From: Calcarisporiella thermophila CBS 279.70
Lineage: Eukaryota; Calcarisporiellomycota
NCBI RefSeq assembly: GCF_041956535.1
Contig: NW_027192200.1
Location: 766,737-817,480 of the forward strand
Reading direction: 5' to 3'
Length of the DNA: 50,744 nucleotides
The notes beneath the pieces were generated by a model. It saw only the letters and a program-made list of their open reading frames with translations, did not search any database and was not told the origin of the DNA. Position 1 is the stretch's first letter, and each line of letters begins with the position of its first letter. Positions 8,653 to 19,542 of the stretch are shown here, in pieces. Both the position numbers and the translations under genes were made by a program.

Positions 8653-11272
8653 TCAAACACTCGGAGCACCCGTTACCTTTTTCAGCCAGTCTAAGCTTAG
8701 CAGGGTCATATTCCGCAGCGAGGCCTGTTGGCCCCAATAGCTGGCTCGCCATGCATACATGGCCGCCATCCCTCCCGTCACTTGCCAGCTCCCAAAATCT
8801 CCTACCGCGGCTCTCCCAATGTATGCAAGTGAGCCCAAATGGGAATACGCGAAGGCTTCGTCCTTGTAATCCGGAAGCTTGTCGTTGTATCTTGCTAGAA
8901 GATTCAATCGTTTACCAACATATTCTCCTTGTTGGTGAGCCACCTGGGCAGTCTGTTATCCAAATTGAAAAAGAGAGTCATTGAGGTTATCATACTAACT
9001 TAACGCTGAAATCATGGGGAAGGAAAAGGAGGAGTCAGTCTAGCCGCAAGGAGAGGGAAGCTTACCGCTGGAAATGCAGTGATCTTTTTGTCAAGTTTCT
9101 CCAACAGGACACGAAGTTCCTCCAAGCTAATAGTTCCTAAGATAAAAAGAAAAACAGAATAAGTCGCCTGGCCCCTGGTAGACGTTTCTAAAGCGGAATG
9201 ATGCGCTACTTGACTTATCATAATCCGCCTCCTCAAATATTCGATCCACAGACAAAAGATGGCTGCGCGCTCGCGGATAGCGTTTCGACAATGTTTCGCA
9301 GAGGTGAGCAAATTCTTGGTAGTCAAGGGATCCGCTATTATCGACATCGGCCTCTTTGAGGTATTCCATGAGATGGTCGACGAAATGGGGTTCGGCGACG
9401 GTGGCGCAATCGCCGATGGCGTAGACCGAGTCGACCTCCACGCCCAAGAGGCGGAGATACTGATCGACTTCGATGGCGCGGCTATTACGTTGGCCATGGA
9501 ATTTCGTGGTGAGATCGTTGGTGAAATCGGTTTTTGCTACAGGGATAGAAGGGGGAGGGGAGGGGGAACCAAGAGGCGTTAAAAGGGTCGCACGAGGACA
9601 CGCTAGAGAGACATCGACTCACTTATGCCTGTAGACCACAAACACAGCCCAAAAGGGACCTCCTTGATCTCCGTCTCGTGGCTGCCGGGAATTTTCTTCT
9701 CATAGAAGATCTTTCCCTCCTCCACACGATTCACCCGCGCATTCGTGACCACGTTGATGTGATCTCTCTGAAACTTTTTCTCGGCATACTCGCTAATTTT
9801 TTGGTCGTAGGTGTTTAGGATGTGATCGCGCGATTGAATGATGGAGATGGAGATGTGCTGACTTAACAATTTAGGGACTAGTCAAGGTGCAATCAAGGTG
9901 GGAGTATAGAGTTAACACGGATGGCTGTATCACCCCCGTTCATACAGGTGATCGGGCTACTTACAGTAATGAATAAGATCTTCGCTGATCATATCGTACA
10001 ACTCGGCAGCGAATTCAACGCCTAAAGCAAGGATCGCATTAAGCTCGGTCTCATCAGAACTTGTGGATGGGCTGATGCTAGAGAAACTTACCAGTTGGTC
10101 CTCCTCCGCAAATAACGAAGCTCAGCAGGCGTTTGCGTTCGTCCGGGGTAGTGGTAGGCAGTGAGGCCATCTCCAAGTTGCTCATGATCTTAGAGCGTAT
10201 CTTCCTGGCATCCTGAACCGTCTTCAAAAAATGGCAATGCTCCAAGCCGGATACTCCGTGGGTGATGGACTGCGAGCCAACGGCAATGACCAGCTACCAT
10301 AAATGCCAGTTCAGGAAAAAAAAAATAGCGTGAAGAGAGACGAGGGTTGATTTAGCTGTAGAGTTGGAGAAATCGGCATAGCATAGCCCAAGAGGATTTT
10401 ATCTATTACCTTATCATATGGGATGTAAAAACTCGTCCCATTGGAACCCTCCACCTCAACCAGCTTCTCATTAAAATCAACGTCTCTAGCCTTGCCCTCG
10501 ATGAAATGCGCGTTTTTCCACATGGTAATACGGCGTATCGGCTCCAAAATGGACCTAGGGTAGCCGTTGGATTATCCGGTGACATAACTGCGCAATGAGA
10601 ATACCATTTACCTGATCTCCACCGTTCCAACGGTCACGCTAGGAAGTAACGGTGTAAAACAGAAATAGTTAGTGGGAGAAACAAGCACTACATTGTACGC
10701 GTCCTTGTCGAGGGTTTTAAGCACGGAGACTGCCTGAAATGGGATCGGGAGAGCCATCATTGCGGAAGAAAGAGAGATGAACAAAAGGAGTTAGCCATCC
10801 ATTTTAGCACGATTACTAATGCGTCGCCAGCTCAACATCCATGTTTTCAACTCACCCCCCAACCAGATCCCAATATCACTAGCGTTTTCTTTTTACGATC
10901 CTTCTCGACGACAACCTCGTGATCGTCTAGCTTGTATTTGAAAAATTCGGCCACTGGCAGCTTCTTTTCCCCGCGCGGCTCAAACACCGCGGGAGTAAGA
11001 CAAAGAACATGCGGGTATCCACCGACCTCTCGCAGTGCAGCAGAGAAGGGGTGCTTCTCTCCAGCCACGAGTGCCGACACTGTGGCGATGCTAGCGGTGG
11101 TTATGATGATGCCGTTGCGGTGGCGCCAGAGGAATTGGATCAGCCTGCGCGTGCGAGAGGGGGTGGGAGGAGCGGTGGAGTAGAGACGTGAATGGGAGTG
11201 GAGGAGATGAGGCTTCAAAGCGTGTCTTAGCATTATGGATGGATGGGATGGAAGCAAATGAAAAACTCGCAT
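8653..11272 (-). CDS. External alternative NADH:ubiquinone oxidoreductase with EF-hands (type II, mitochondrial)
   Basis: Nine exons: 11272-10856, 10733-10612, 10554-10410, 10293-10092, 10021-9965, 9877-9623, 9536-9210, 9136-9066, 8952-8653; all phases agree; 631 aa (618 from the second ATG at 11233). Type II NADH dehydrogenases pass electrons from cytosolic NADH to ubiquinone at the outer face of the inner mitochondrial membrane without pumping protons. Seen here: an Arg/Ser/His-rich presequence, a membrane anchor ([16 protein letters not shown]), the FAD motif [24 protein letters not shown], the NAD motif [17 protein letters not shown], and AIGDCA for FAD. Between the nucleotide-binding domain and the C-terminal part is an EF-hand insert with a perfect loop, [12 protein letters not shown] (463-474). 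A second loop follows, DYDKSRTISLEE, with Arg where Gly is usual. This layout matches Ca2+-responsive fungal NDE1 proteins. The C-terminus ([31 protein letters not shown]) is the usual membrane-binding end. Confidence 0.93.
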
Positions 11273-12696
11273 GGATAGATTGGCTGTTAGTAGAGGACAT
11301 GCCATTTTGGCGCGGCTTCGTCTTACAAGGTCGCCAGGGCCAAAGAAACCCACTAACCTAAATGGGCCACGGGAGTATATTAAAACGTTGCTCTCAAAGG
11401 CACCCGTGACGTCATCGTCTACCCTGAGGCGGCACCAAAATCTGGGCACAACTTGGCATCACTTATCGCGTAAAATTAGGAAGGAGGTTAAGAGATTCGA
11501 GCGGGATTGGGTTACACGCCCTTATTCGCGCTCGCCTTGTGCCCTCTGAACCGGCTGGTTTATCTAATATACCGTGGGACAGGATGTGGTTGGACCAGGC
11601 TGAACAAGGGCGGGGCCATGCGTCCTCCCACGATACATGGCCAGCACGCGCCATGTACTAACTTGCGAGGAACCTTTTCTCGTCTGTGCTATTGCGGACG
11701 GATGTCTCTTTGCTGCCTTGGGGCGAGGCCGAGCCAGCATCCCTGCTCGAGAAAGGGGAGAAGCTCCACTCCAGAGGAGAAGGCATGGTAGCCGAAGGCA
11801 CGCGCCGCACGAGAGATCAAGGCGTTGGTAGCGTCGAGGGGAGCGTGGAAGAGCATTGAACCCTCCAAATAGAACAAACCCAGGAAATGGCTCAATCCAA
11901 TCTGGCTCAACCTAATTTTGGCGCGACCAATGGGGCGCGCTCCCCTGAGCAACAGCGGATAAAAATCATGCGATAAACAACAAGCGTTTTAGCTCAATTC
12001 GGAGACGTCGCCGCTTGCGCCGAGCTCCCTATTACGCCAAGGAGGACCGCCGCGCCCCCTCAGGCGCGGAAGGGAGTCCCACATGGCCGAGCAGGTACCA
12101 CGGTTACATCCGTGCGATCCAGTATCCAAGAGACTTTGTTTGCAGTCCCGCGACTCCCGCACATGGGAACTCTGTAGGGCGGCGGGGCACGAGGGCTGGC
12201 CCGAAGGTTGCGGTCGCCCGCTTCTCCTTGGCCTCTCCCGGCCCGAGCCTGTTCTCACCCCCTGCCGCATCCTTATCTTAACCCTCGGGACTCGAATTCA
12301 AAGTTACTCGATCTCGCTTTTGTCCTGCAAGGGTGGGAACCGACACTAAGGCTGTGCCATCCGATGGAAGAGTTCAATGGAAACAAATTGGCATTGTGTA
12401 TTTGGTACTCCAGTCCACAATTTGGGCGGGACGAAAAGCCCCCTCAATACTACAGACGGGGAGAGTGTGATAATATTACAGAGAACTAGAAAAACAAGCA
12501 ACGGATAGAGGGGGAGAAACAGAAGCACAGGCAACGAGGAAGGGGACAATATATCGAGTTAGGGAGGGGGAATACTTGAGATATATGTAAATAAATAACG
12601 ATGTCGCCACCAGGGAGATATACTAAAGCGAAACAGAGTAATCTAAAGCAAGGCACAAAAGAGACTATTAAAACAGGCGAGAGAAACAATGGCATG
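11273..12696. other. GC-rich intergenic region, no gene seen
   Basis: 1.4 kb between the NDE start and the end of the NRG1-like gene. It should hold the NDE promoter and leader and the 3' UTR of the zinc-finger gene. Overlapping open frames on both strands reflect high GC. No domain, tRNA or rRNA was recognised. Confidence 0.5.
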
Positions 12697-13544
12697 TCAA
12701 CCAAGTGCGGTTGCAAGCTCTGCAAAGCTGGAGAGCTTAGGGCATGGCTGGCGAAGCTTGGGCTCGCCTTCTAGCCCCCTGCTTCCGCTATCAGAGTGGG
12801 ACGGGGAGAAGGGAGAAGATCGAGGCGACACGAACACGGTGGAGGGCAGGGCAAGGGGAGGGGGAGCCATTCGCGGCCCTGGCCGGTATTCAGAGGACGA
12901 GAGCGGGAAGTGGAGCGGTCGCTCTGCTGGGGGCGAAGGCAGCGACATCGGCTGAGGATGGCGCAAGGGAGGGGTGCTTGGCTCTGAGTGAGAAGCGGGC
13001 GAATATGCTGCACGCAGTGGCGGGGTGTGCATGCTAGGCTGGTGGTGGTGGAAGCGCTGGTACATGGCGGCGGGGGGGTAGGGGGAAGGGTGCTGCTGCG
13101 GGTGCCTCCATTGGTTTGGCCCGTATGAAAAGAGCTGGCTATTGGGCTGGTGGTAGGGGTAGTGGATGGTTCGTGAGCGGCCGCGCCGCTTAACGGTAAG
13201 GTGTGTGCGCATATGCTGCAGCATGTTGTCTTGGCGGCTGAAGCGGGAAGTGCATCCAGGGACCAGGCACGGAAAGTTCTTTTCTCCGGTATGGATGCGG
13301 TTGTGTCGGGCAAGATGGCCACTATAGGGAGTAGGGACATTGATTAGCAGGCCGTTCTATGTAGGATAGGCAGCGGGCCTTATTACCTAGTGGTGAAGCT
13401 CTTTCCACACCCCGGGTAGTTGCAAGCATACTTTCGCTTCGCAGAGGGAGTGGGAGTGGATGGGCTAGAGGAAGAGGCTTGGTCTTCGTTGAGTAAACTC
13501 ACTCTGGCGCCCTCTGCGTTCTTAATCGATAGACTTGGAGACAT
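12697..13544 (-). CDS. C2H2 zinc-finger transcription factor, NRG1-type
   Basis: Two exons, 13544-13387 and 13321-12697, joined in phase across a 65-nt intron that cuts inside the first finger; 260 aa. Finger 1 is C-x4-C-x12-H-x3-H (Cys41, Cys46, His59, His63) and reads GCGKSFTTSGHLARHNRIHT. Finger 2 is the same pattern (Cys71, Cys76, His89, His93) with SRFSRQDNMLQHMRTH. The pair SGHLARHNRIHTGEKN plus FSRQDN..QH.RTHL is characteristic of yeast Nrg1/Nrg2 repressors and relatives (glucose repression, filamentation, stress). After a basic stretch (VKRRGRSR) the last ~160 residues are Pro/Ser/His-rich with no domain. Nrg1 itself carries the fingers at its C-terminus, whereas here they are near the N-terminus, so orthology is not certain. 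The target genes cannot be told from sequence. Very long gene-free DNA lies upstream. Confidence 0.85.
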
Positions 13545-14744
13545 TATCGGGGGAGAGGGGAGGAGGAGAGAGACAAGAGGGTATATGAGACAGATACAGA
13601 AGAGCAGGGTTATTCAGAAGAGAGGCTAGAAAGGCTCGGATATAGGTATGCACAAGGCGAGGTATCGAAGGGGAGAGGGGGAAGGGGGAAGAACCACAAA
13701 ATCCGGTGTGTTTGGAAAGCGAAGGAAAAAAAAAAGGAAACAAAAGCGAGGGAAAAACGTGAGTGGTGTTATAAAGGGTCCTACAGGGCACATCGAATAT
13801 TTAGTATTCAGAGCCACGCGAGATTGAAGGTTGCACGACGGCTTAAGCGGCGTTGAGTTCAATCAGAGTTAGCTATTTTTTTCCGGAATATTGTCCGCGG
13901 TTCTTTTGCTTACTAAAAACAGCTACATGGCTTTATAGTTAGCGAGAGATTGTGCAAGTAAGCTCGCGATGCTTTTCCCGGCCTCGACACGCCCGTCGAG
14001 GCAAGGATACAAGCTTTTAGACTAATGTCACGCTTAAGCTCCTTATCTTGAGATACAGCCCTCTCGAGGCGCCCCCCTCCCCTCGCCGCTCCCCCGAGCC
14101 CCCTTTTTAGGATACCAACTATAGCAAGGATTGGCATGATGGCCGCAATCTGCGGAGGGGCCGGAGGAGCCAAGGGAGAGGGAGAGAGCGGCTACAGGGC
14201 TAGATAGTGCCTGTGTACGTGAGAAAACACCAGCCGGCCCAAACCTCAAATCCCTGCTCCAAGGCATCCGAGTTAAAAGTCATGCTCTAAGCGCATGACC
14301 AGCGGGGTCATTGGAAGTGGATACAATAGAGTAGGGCCGTTGTATGAATCCTCTGGAAAATACAACCTAAATTCCTTTCATCCCAGGTCGTACAAGCCAC
14401 AACCTCCGTGGAAAACCTTGTATCCTTTGTAAACTTACCTGTGCCATCAAATCTCCTGAAACTACCCACCACGCGCCATAGTTTATTCCTGCCCGCACCT
14501 CCTCACAGTGTACAGCCGACACTTAAATTGTTGAGGTTAGTCGAGCTAAAGGGCGGGCCCCTGTATTGGGGGAGGAGGGGGCAAGGGGGAAGCTGCTTCA
14601 CATGGTGCTTGGCTTCTGCACTTGAAATCCTCGCGGGGGGCTTGATGCCACTGAGGCCGCCTCCAAATTACTCATCCTCAGCCCGGCTCGGAAGCCCGAG
14701 ACTTTTTGACACTTGGCTGCTCCGAGCGGAGAAGCGAGCGAGAG

Positions 14745-14797
14745 TGGGTGAGGGAGGGAGGGGGGCGAGCGAGGAGGGCGGAGGGGGAGGGAGGCGC
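14745..14797 (+). repeat. GA/G-rich low-complexity tract
   Basis: Purine-rich run with repeated gagcg, gaggg and ggagg units and several G runs. It is part of a GC-rich upstream region and has quadruplex potential. Confidence 0.5.
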
Positions 14798-15793
14798 GAA
14801 TAATTGGAAAAGTTAACGTTAACCTCGGAGGGTAATTTCCCTGGAACTCAAACCTTCAGCTTGCCTGCTTTTGCCATTTGTGCTTGTGTAATTGCACAAA
14901 ACGTGGGTAGAGAAAGCTTGTAACCATGAGCTGCTTGTACCCAAAATCGCCCGAATCTGATTTCCCGCGTATGGTAAATGGTTTCGTTCTGGGGCACAAT
15001 CGGAATTCTCGGTTTCCCCATTGGTGCCGGGCGAGGCTGATCTTGACGTGGCCAAGAGCAGCAAAAGCATTCATCCTCTCCTCCCCTCCCTTCCTATTCA
15101 CCGACGGCGAGTAGCAGGGCTGGACACCGTGGGCTTCACCGAAGGCTTGTTCGCCCCCCGACTTTCCTAAACGGGGCCGTCAAAGCCGAATTCTGGGTGA
15201 ATACAAGATAGGGTTGGGGAGGATTCGGGGGCGAGCGATGGTTTAGTGCAGGCGGACTCCATAGTATATCCACGGAGGTGATGAGCCAATCCACGCGCTA
15301 CGGCTGAGTAGGTCATCCCATTGCGCTACGTAGACGAGTTTAGGCTGACAGTAGATCCACAATAGGAGCTCCGGGGTGTCCGAAGAAACCGAAATGGAAG
15401 ACTCGGCGTATTTAGAATTGATTTTAACTTGTTTTAATAAATCCTGGGAATCCGCAGCTTGGGCTCGCACTCCCCCCCTCTCCCCCCCAAAAAACAATAA
15501 TAAGGCGGCGATTGGAATCCAGCTTTGCTCCTCCTGGCATACCCAAAGCAACTCTGATTGGTTTTGCTACAAGTTGGTAGGACTGTTTGTCGCTTAATCT
15601 CGAGGAATGATAGGATGAAGCCTTGGGGTCGAAGGGGAGAAACTAAAGCCAAGAGGCCCTTACAGGAAAAGTAAACTTAAGCTGGATTAGACTTTCTCCC
15701 TTCCCGCCCTACTCCACCTGGGAACCAGCTGCAATTATGCACATAAGTTGGGCAGTTTATTATTAATGTTGTCATTGCCGCCGTTGTTGTCGA

Positions 15794-15814
15794 TGGTGGT
15801 GGTGGTGGTGGTGG
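15794..15814 (+). repeat. (TGG)7 microsatellite
   Basis: Seven perfect TGG triplets in a region with no supported coding frame. Confidence 0.85.
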
Positions 15815-17859
15815 AGCTGTGGGTGGATAAGGTGGCTCTGTGTACTCCATACTAAATTTAAAACGTAGTCAGCCATGACTATTTTCTAAATTTCGATTGA
15901 GTAAGGCCAATGGAAGCAGCGCTCCTAATATTTCTGCCATGGTTGGGTCCGCTTGAAAACATTTCTTTAAACCGGATTGAGTGATCACGGGCGATCCCAT
16001 ACAAGATCTTCGGCTGTGAATTGCAATCGACCAAGGGCGGGGTGACTTTGAAAACCCTGCATGGTTTTTCCCAAGAGAAGGACATAGCATCATACCTGTC
16101 ATAAAAAGCTTATTTTCCTTAGCATGTTGCCGTATTCGGCACCGTACTGTCCGCTTTCCAAAAATTGGCTAAGCCCGGGGAAAGTGGCGGTGGGGCTGAG
16201 CGAGTACTCTGGTTAGTCATCCCAAATGTTGTAGAGGGAGCTCATTGGACTAGGGGAGCCAAAAGATAATCTGAGCGGGCTGAATGAATTGGAAAAATGG
16301 GTCCATAGTATATAGATGTACTGGATATACTATTGCTTATGGCGTGCTCATGGCTAACTTTTATTGCCACTGATAGCGCAAATGACGAGAAGTCACTCAA
16401 CCCATCCGCCAAATTTATTGGTTCAGCCTTTTTTGCATGGAGCTACGGATGATGCTCCATAAGGCAATTAGTCTTTCTCTGGTTGGGAAAATGCATTCGG
16501 GGTTGGTTTTGGGTATTCAGCGTTTTAAAAATAGAATAACTCTATCTGTTAGAGATTATGCTGTCGCAGAGACGAGAGAAAATCTCCTATCTTGACTAGT
16601 TGCCCCGTGTCTGGCTATCTTTCAGCAATTGTCGAGCTTGGGGAGTTGATAATATGTAGTTTTTTTGCCTCTCATTTACCCATTATTTCTAACAGTTCTT
16701 TTATCCTAGTTTGCATGCGTGAAGTTGGATTCATACTTTCGAACTGTTTAATCTCTTTTTCAGGATTACACTAACAGAGTTACCGTTTACTGGAAATTTT
16801 CGACGTTTATCAAGTTTCAGCTACTATATGCTATTATATGGCTCAATAGTGCCACTTCGAAGAAATTCTCCCATACAAGTGAGTGCAATGTCTCGCCAGC
16901 AGGTAAGCTTGAAGAAGAATAAACCAATTTATCGACTTCCTCGGCCTTGACCTACATTAGGCTACTTGAAGTAAGTGAAAAGGGTCGTTTCGTCAGATCT
17001 TGATACTGGACAAGAGCTAGAGTGATGTGAAAGCAACAGGTTGAATAAAATCAACTACTCTAGGTACAAAACCAACTAAACCCTCAACATTAACTCTATT
17101 TTGGGCTTAGAATAAAGGGTGTATTCTTTATAAATGCTTCATAAATGATCAGGGTTCCTATGGGGGCATCGAATTAAATCCTTTTGTCCTTTGGATTAAC
17201 GGCTTTAGAATAATAAGCTAGAGTTAGTGATTGTGTATGGCACTACCCTTGAAGCAATATTGCAAATCTTCAGCCCTATTTTAACTTAATGAATTATGTT
17301 TGCGACAAAATCGTTAACTACTTTATTACCATAGGAAAAGTGAGTAAAATTGGATGATAGAGTAGGCAGAATACCATGTAACTTACGAATATGAATAGAA
17401 GAATTGTAGTAAATTCCACATGCCAGTTCCCAAGGGTTAACAAGCTACGCACCCTACGCACCTAGGAAAGAGGTGTTCTAATGGTGGCTGAAACCATGTA
17501 AAAGAGCTTAGCTTATCTCAACACTCTGGATATATCTTGAATGTGCATCGGTACTAAGGAGCAGGATATAGGAGTGGAATGGAGCTGTAACTCAATTGGC
17601 GCTCTGAATTAAATGGTCAAGTGCAATATGGGCTGTTTGGGTCGACTATATTGATCAATAAATTTTCGACCTCACTACCCTGAAATCATCTGGTGTTGCG
17701 AGATATCACAAAGTTGGCCCCTTATTTTGTCTTTAGGATAATAGGTTGGGTTAGAGTTTATTGTAGAAGAGCGAAAAAACATAAAAGTCTATAAAGGTAG
17801 CGCCTTCTATTTGCGATGTCTGATTCCGAAGAAACGATGGCATTCCTCTAATCCACTAT

Positions 17860-17867
17860 TATAAATA
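17860..17867 (+). promoter_or_regulatory. TATA box before the secreted cysteine-rich ORF
   Basis: TATAAATA lies 96 nt upstream of the ATG at 17956. The same octamer precedes the secreted metalloprotease gene on the other strand. Confidence 0.5.
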
Positions 17868-17955
17868 GGGCCTTCTAATCCCCTCGTATTTAGCATCCTT
17901 TCTATTCCTACGCTCTTCCAATTCTTAAACAGTTTTCTGACAACCACGCTAAGCC

Positions 17956-18330
17956 ATGGTATATAATTTGTACCTTCTTGTCTCATCGCTACTGGCGATT
18001 GTGCAGCTGGCTTCACTTGCGGCTGCTAAATGCACAGGCGCTTGCTATGCTCCTCCATTGGCATGGGGTCCGAGATGTGAGGGATAAGGGGGCGTGCTAG
18101 GTCGCCTTGGCTATTATCATACGTACAAAGTAGAGGCAGTGAACAGCGGAGGCACCATGGTGTGTTGTTTGGGGAGGGCCTTTAGCCCAACCAACGGTGC
18201 TGAGAACTGGTACGACTTGGGATGCGGCACCAGCTACAGTAGGTCAGTGCCGTGGGGGAAAAATGCAGCTAAGCCCACGATTCAGTGTAGAGGAAACACC
18301 ACCGGGAGTTCAGTTAAATTCACATGTTGA
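17956..18330 (+). pseudogene. Small secreted cysteine-rich protein ORF with one internal stop
   Basis: From ATG 17956 the frame encodes a hydrophobic signal peptide of about 24 residues (core LYLLVSSLLAIVQLASLAA), then a short mature part with three cysteines, and meets TAA at 18085-18087. The same frame then stays open to TGA 18328-18330, adding five more cysteines, a CC pair and a single N-glycosylation-like NTT. So one stop splits an otherwise continuous ~125-codon frame. The only GT..AG segments that would remove it are 24-33 nt, well below the 54-nt minimum I find elsewhere in the window, so splicing is unlikely. It has a TATA box upstream and an AATAAA at 18431. I recognise no family; the composition resembles fungal small secreted proteins, with no evidence for any particular activity. 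Dead gene, sequencing error or stop readthrough are the options. Confidence 0.55.
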
Positions 18331-18646
18331 AATGAGGTGCGACTTGGTTGAATTTAGTTTCACTTTAAATGCCATCCACCCGATGCGAGGAGCCGTTTTA
18401 TTGTGAAGCTGAGTAAGGATCTGTAATCCGAATAAAATGGTTTGTTTTCCTGTGATAATGACTTAAGAAATCGCTAAAAATTAGCAACCGGAGAGTGAGT
18501 GAAACTTTATTAGAGAAATACTGTGCATGGAGTAAAAGAAAACAATAAGTCTCCAATGTATAAGAAGGAAATCGGTGTCTCTTTGTACAGTGCTGTTAAG
18601 GTGAATATAATCAACCAGGATTATATTACTTGAAATTATCCACTTG
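18331..18646. other. Convergent intergenic spacer
   Basis: 316 nt between the 3' ends of the cysteine-rich ORF (plus) and the metalloprotease (minus). Nothing beyond the AATAAA at 18431. Confidence 0.5.
18431..18436 (+). terminator. Possible polyadenylation signal
   Basis: AATAAA about 100 nt after the stop codon at 18330 of the cysteine-rich ORF. Confidence 0.35.
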
Positions 18647-19464
18647 CTATGAGCTGAAGCAATTTTGAGATTCAAGCAGTCTAATATGCCGTTGAATAAG
18701 CTGGGAACTGCAGGATGACCAGGCGCCAGCTCCGTTTCCTCTGCCAGCGCCAGCACCGGTGTTCAATACCGGGCTCATGATGTTGCCGACCTGTGAGCAA
18801 CTGGCCGCGGCTCCTTGGCCATCATGAGGGGCTATTGGAGATGACAGATGAATGAGACTCTATTATTTAGAATAATTACTTTTTCCTTACCTCCGAAATA
18901 ATGGCCTAACTCATGAGTCGCGGTGTCTCCGATTAGATTGTTTCCCCGGCCAGGATTGATCACCACAGTGTCCCGCAATCCTAACCCGGCACATTTTCGA
19001 AGCTGACCAGGTACTGGACTCAATCCGGCAACCTCGCCGCCACCCCCAATGGGCTCTCTGAATCTGGCTACAATCATGGCCATATCATTGCGGCCCAAGT
19101 CAACAGCCCTTGAACGAATCAATTCTCCAAACGATCTGAGAATTTGGTTGGAACCCGCTCCTCGGACAGGAAACTGAGATTCGGTGATGAACTCTACCTC
19201 TGGGGTGAAGGACAATCTCCTGGCACCAAGAGAGGGATCACGAGTGAATGCCTGGTTGATCACGCTATCAAATTCAGACGCTATGATGTTCTTGATTTGG
19301 TTGGGATTCTGACCACTAAGTGCATTCTCGTGCACAAAAACTTTGGTAAATATTGTGTGTGCATTGCCTGTAGGCGCCCCTCTTTGAGGTGTTTGCCGCT
19401 TGATGGGCGTAGCCAAACTAATGGAGGCAGAAGCTAAAAAGGCGAGGATGAAGAGGACTCGCAT
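18647..19464 (-). CDS. Secreted reprolysin/adamalysin-type zinc metalloprotease (M12B-like)
   Basis: Two exons, 19464-18891 and 18831-18647, separated by a 59-nt intron; 252 aa. Signal peptide MRVLFILAFLASASISLA, then TPIKRQ with a dibasic site. The intron falls inside the zinc site: splicing joins HELGHYFG to APHD, giving HExxHxxGxxHD (His184, Glu185, His188, His194), the metzincin motif with the trailing Asp typical of adamalysins. A Met-turn follows at the expected distance (VGNIMSP, Met210), then WSSCSS near the end. Without splicing the third zinc ligand and Met-turn would be lost, which strongly supports the intron. The protein is short: a catalytic domain with little or no propeptide and no disintegrin or thrombospondin modules. 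It likely degrades extracellular protein, and lies next to two other secreted ORFs. TATA box at 19535-19542. Confidence 0.88.
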
Positions 19465-19534
19465 GTTCGCGTGGAATTAGATACAAGAGCAGGCCTTCGA
19501 GAGTAAATGATAGTTTGCATTGCAACTTCAAGCG

Positions 19535-19542
19535 TATTTATA
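19535..19542 (-). promoter_or_regulatory. TATA box of the metalloprotease gene
   Basis: Minus-strand TATAAATA, about 70 nt upstream of the ATG at 19464. Confidence 0.5.

Larger units (their letters stand above)
13545..17859. other. 4.3-kb stretch without a supportable gene
   Basis: The first ~2.2 kb (to about 15.7 kb) is GC-rich with purine/pyrimidine tracts, and is the upstream region of the NRG1-like gene. On that gene's strand it is pyrimidine-rich, as in many fungal promoters and leaders. From about 15.8 to 17.9 kb the DNA is AT-richer and featureless to me. Short ORFs occur on both strands, but none has a family signature or convincing exon structure. A long regulated promoter or leader, a non-coding RNA, or a lost gene are all possible. 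Confidence 0.4.

Noticed and set aside
11500-12550. Several overlapping ORFs of 60-100 codons on both strands
   Set aside because: High GC makes stops rare in all frames; composition is not protein-like and frames overlap each other.
15869-16102. 77-codon minus-strand frame with an overlapping second frame
   Set aside because: No domain, no start context and no splice partners; looks like chance ORFs.
18060-18093. Ultra-short intron (24 or 33 nt) removing the internal stop of the cysteine-rich ORF
   Set aside because: GT..AG ends exist, but every supported intron here is 54 nt or longer, and no branch site fits.
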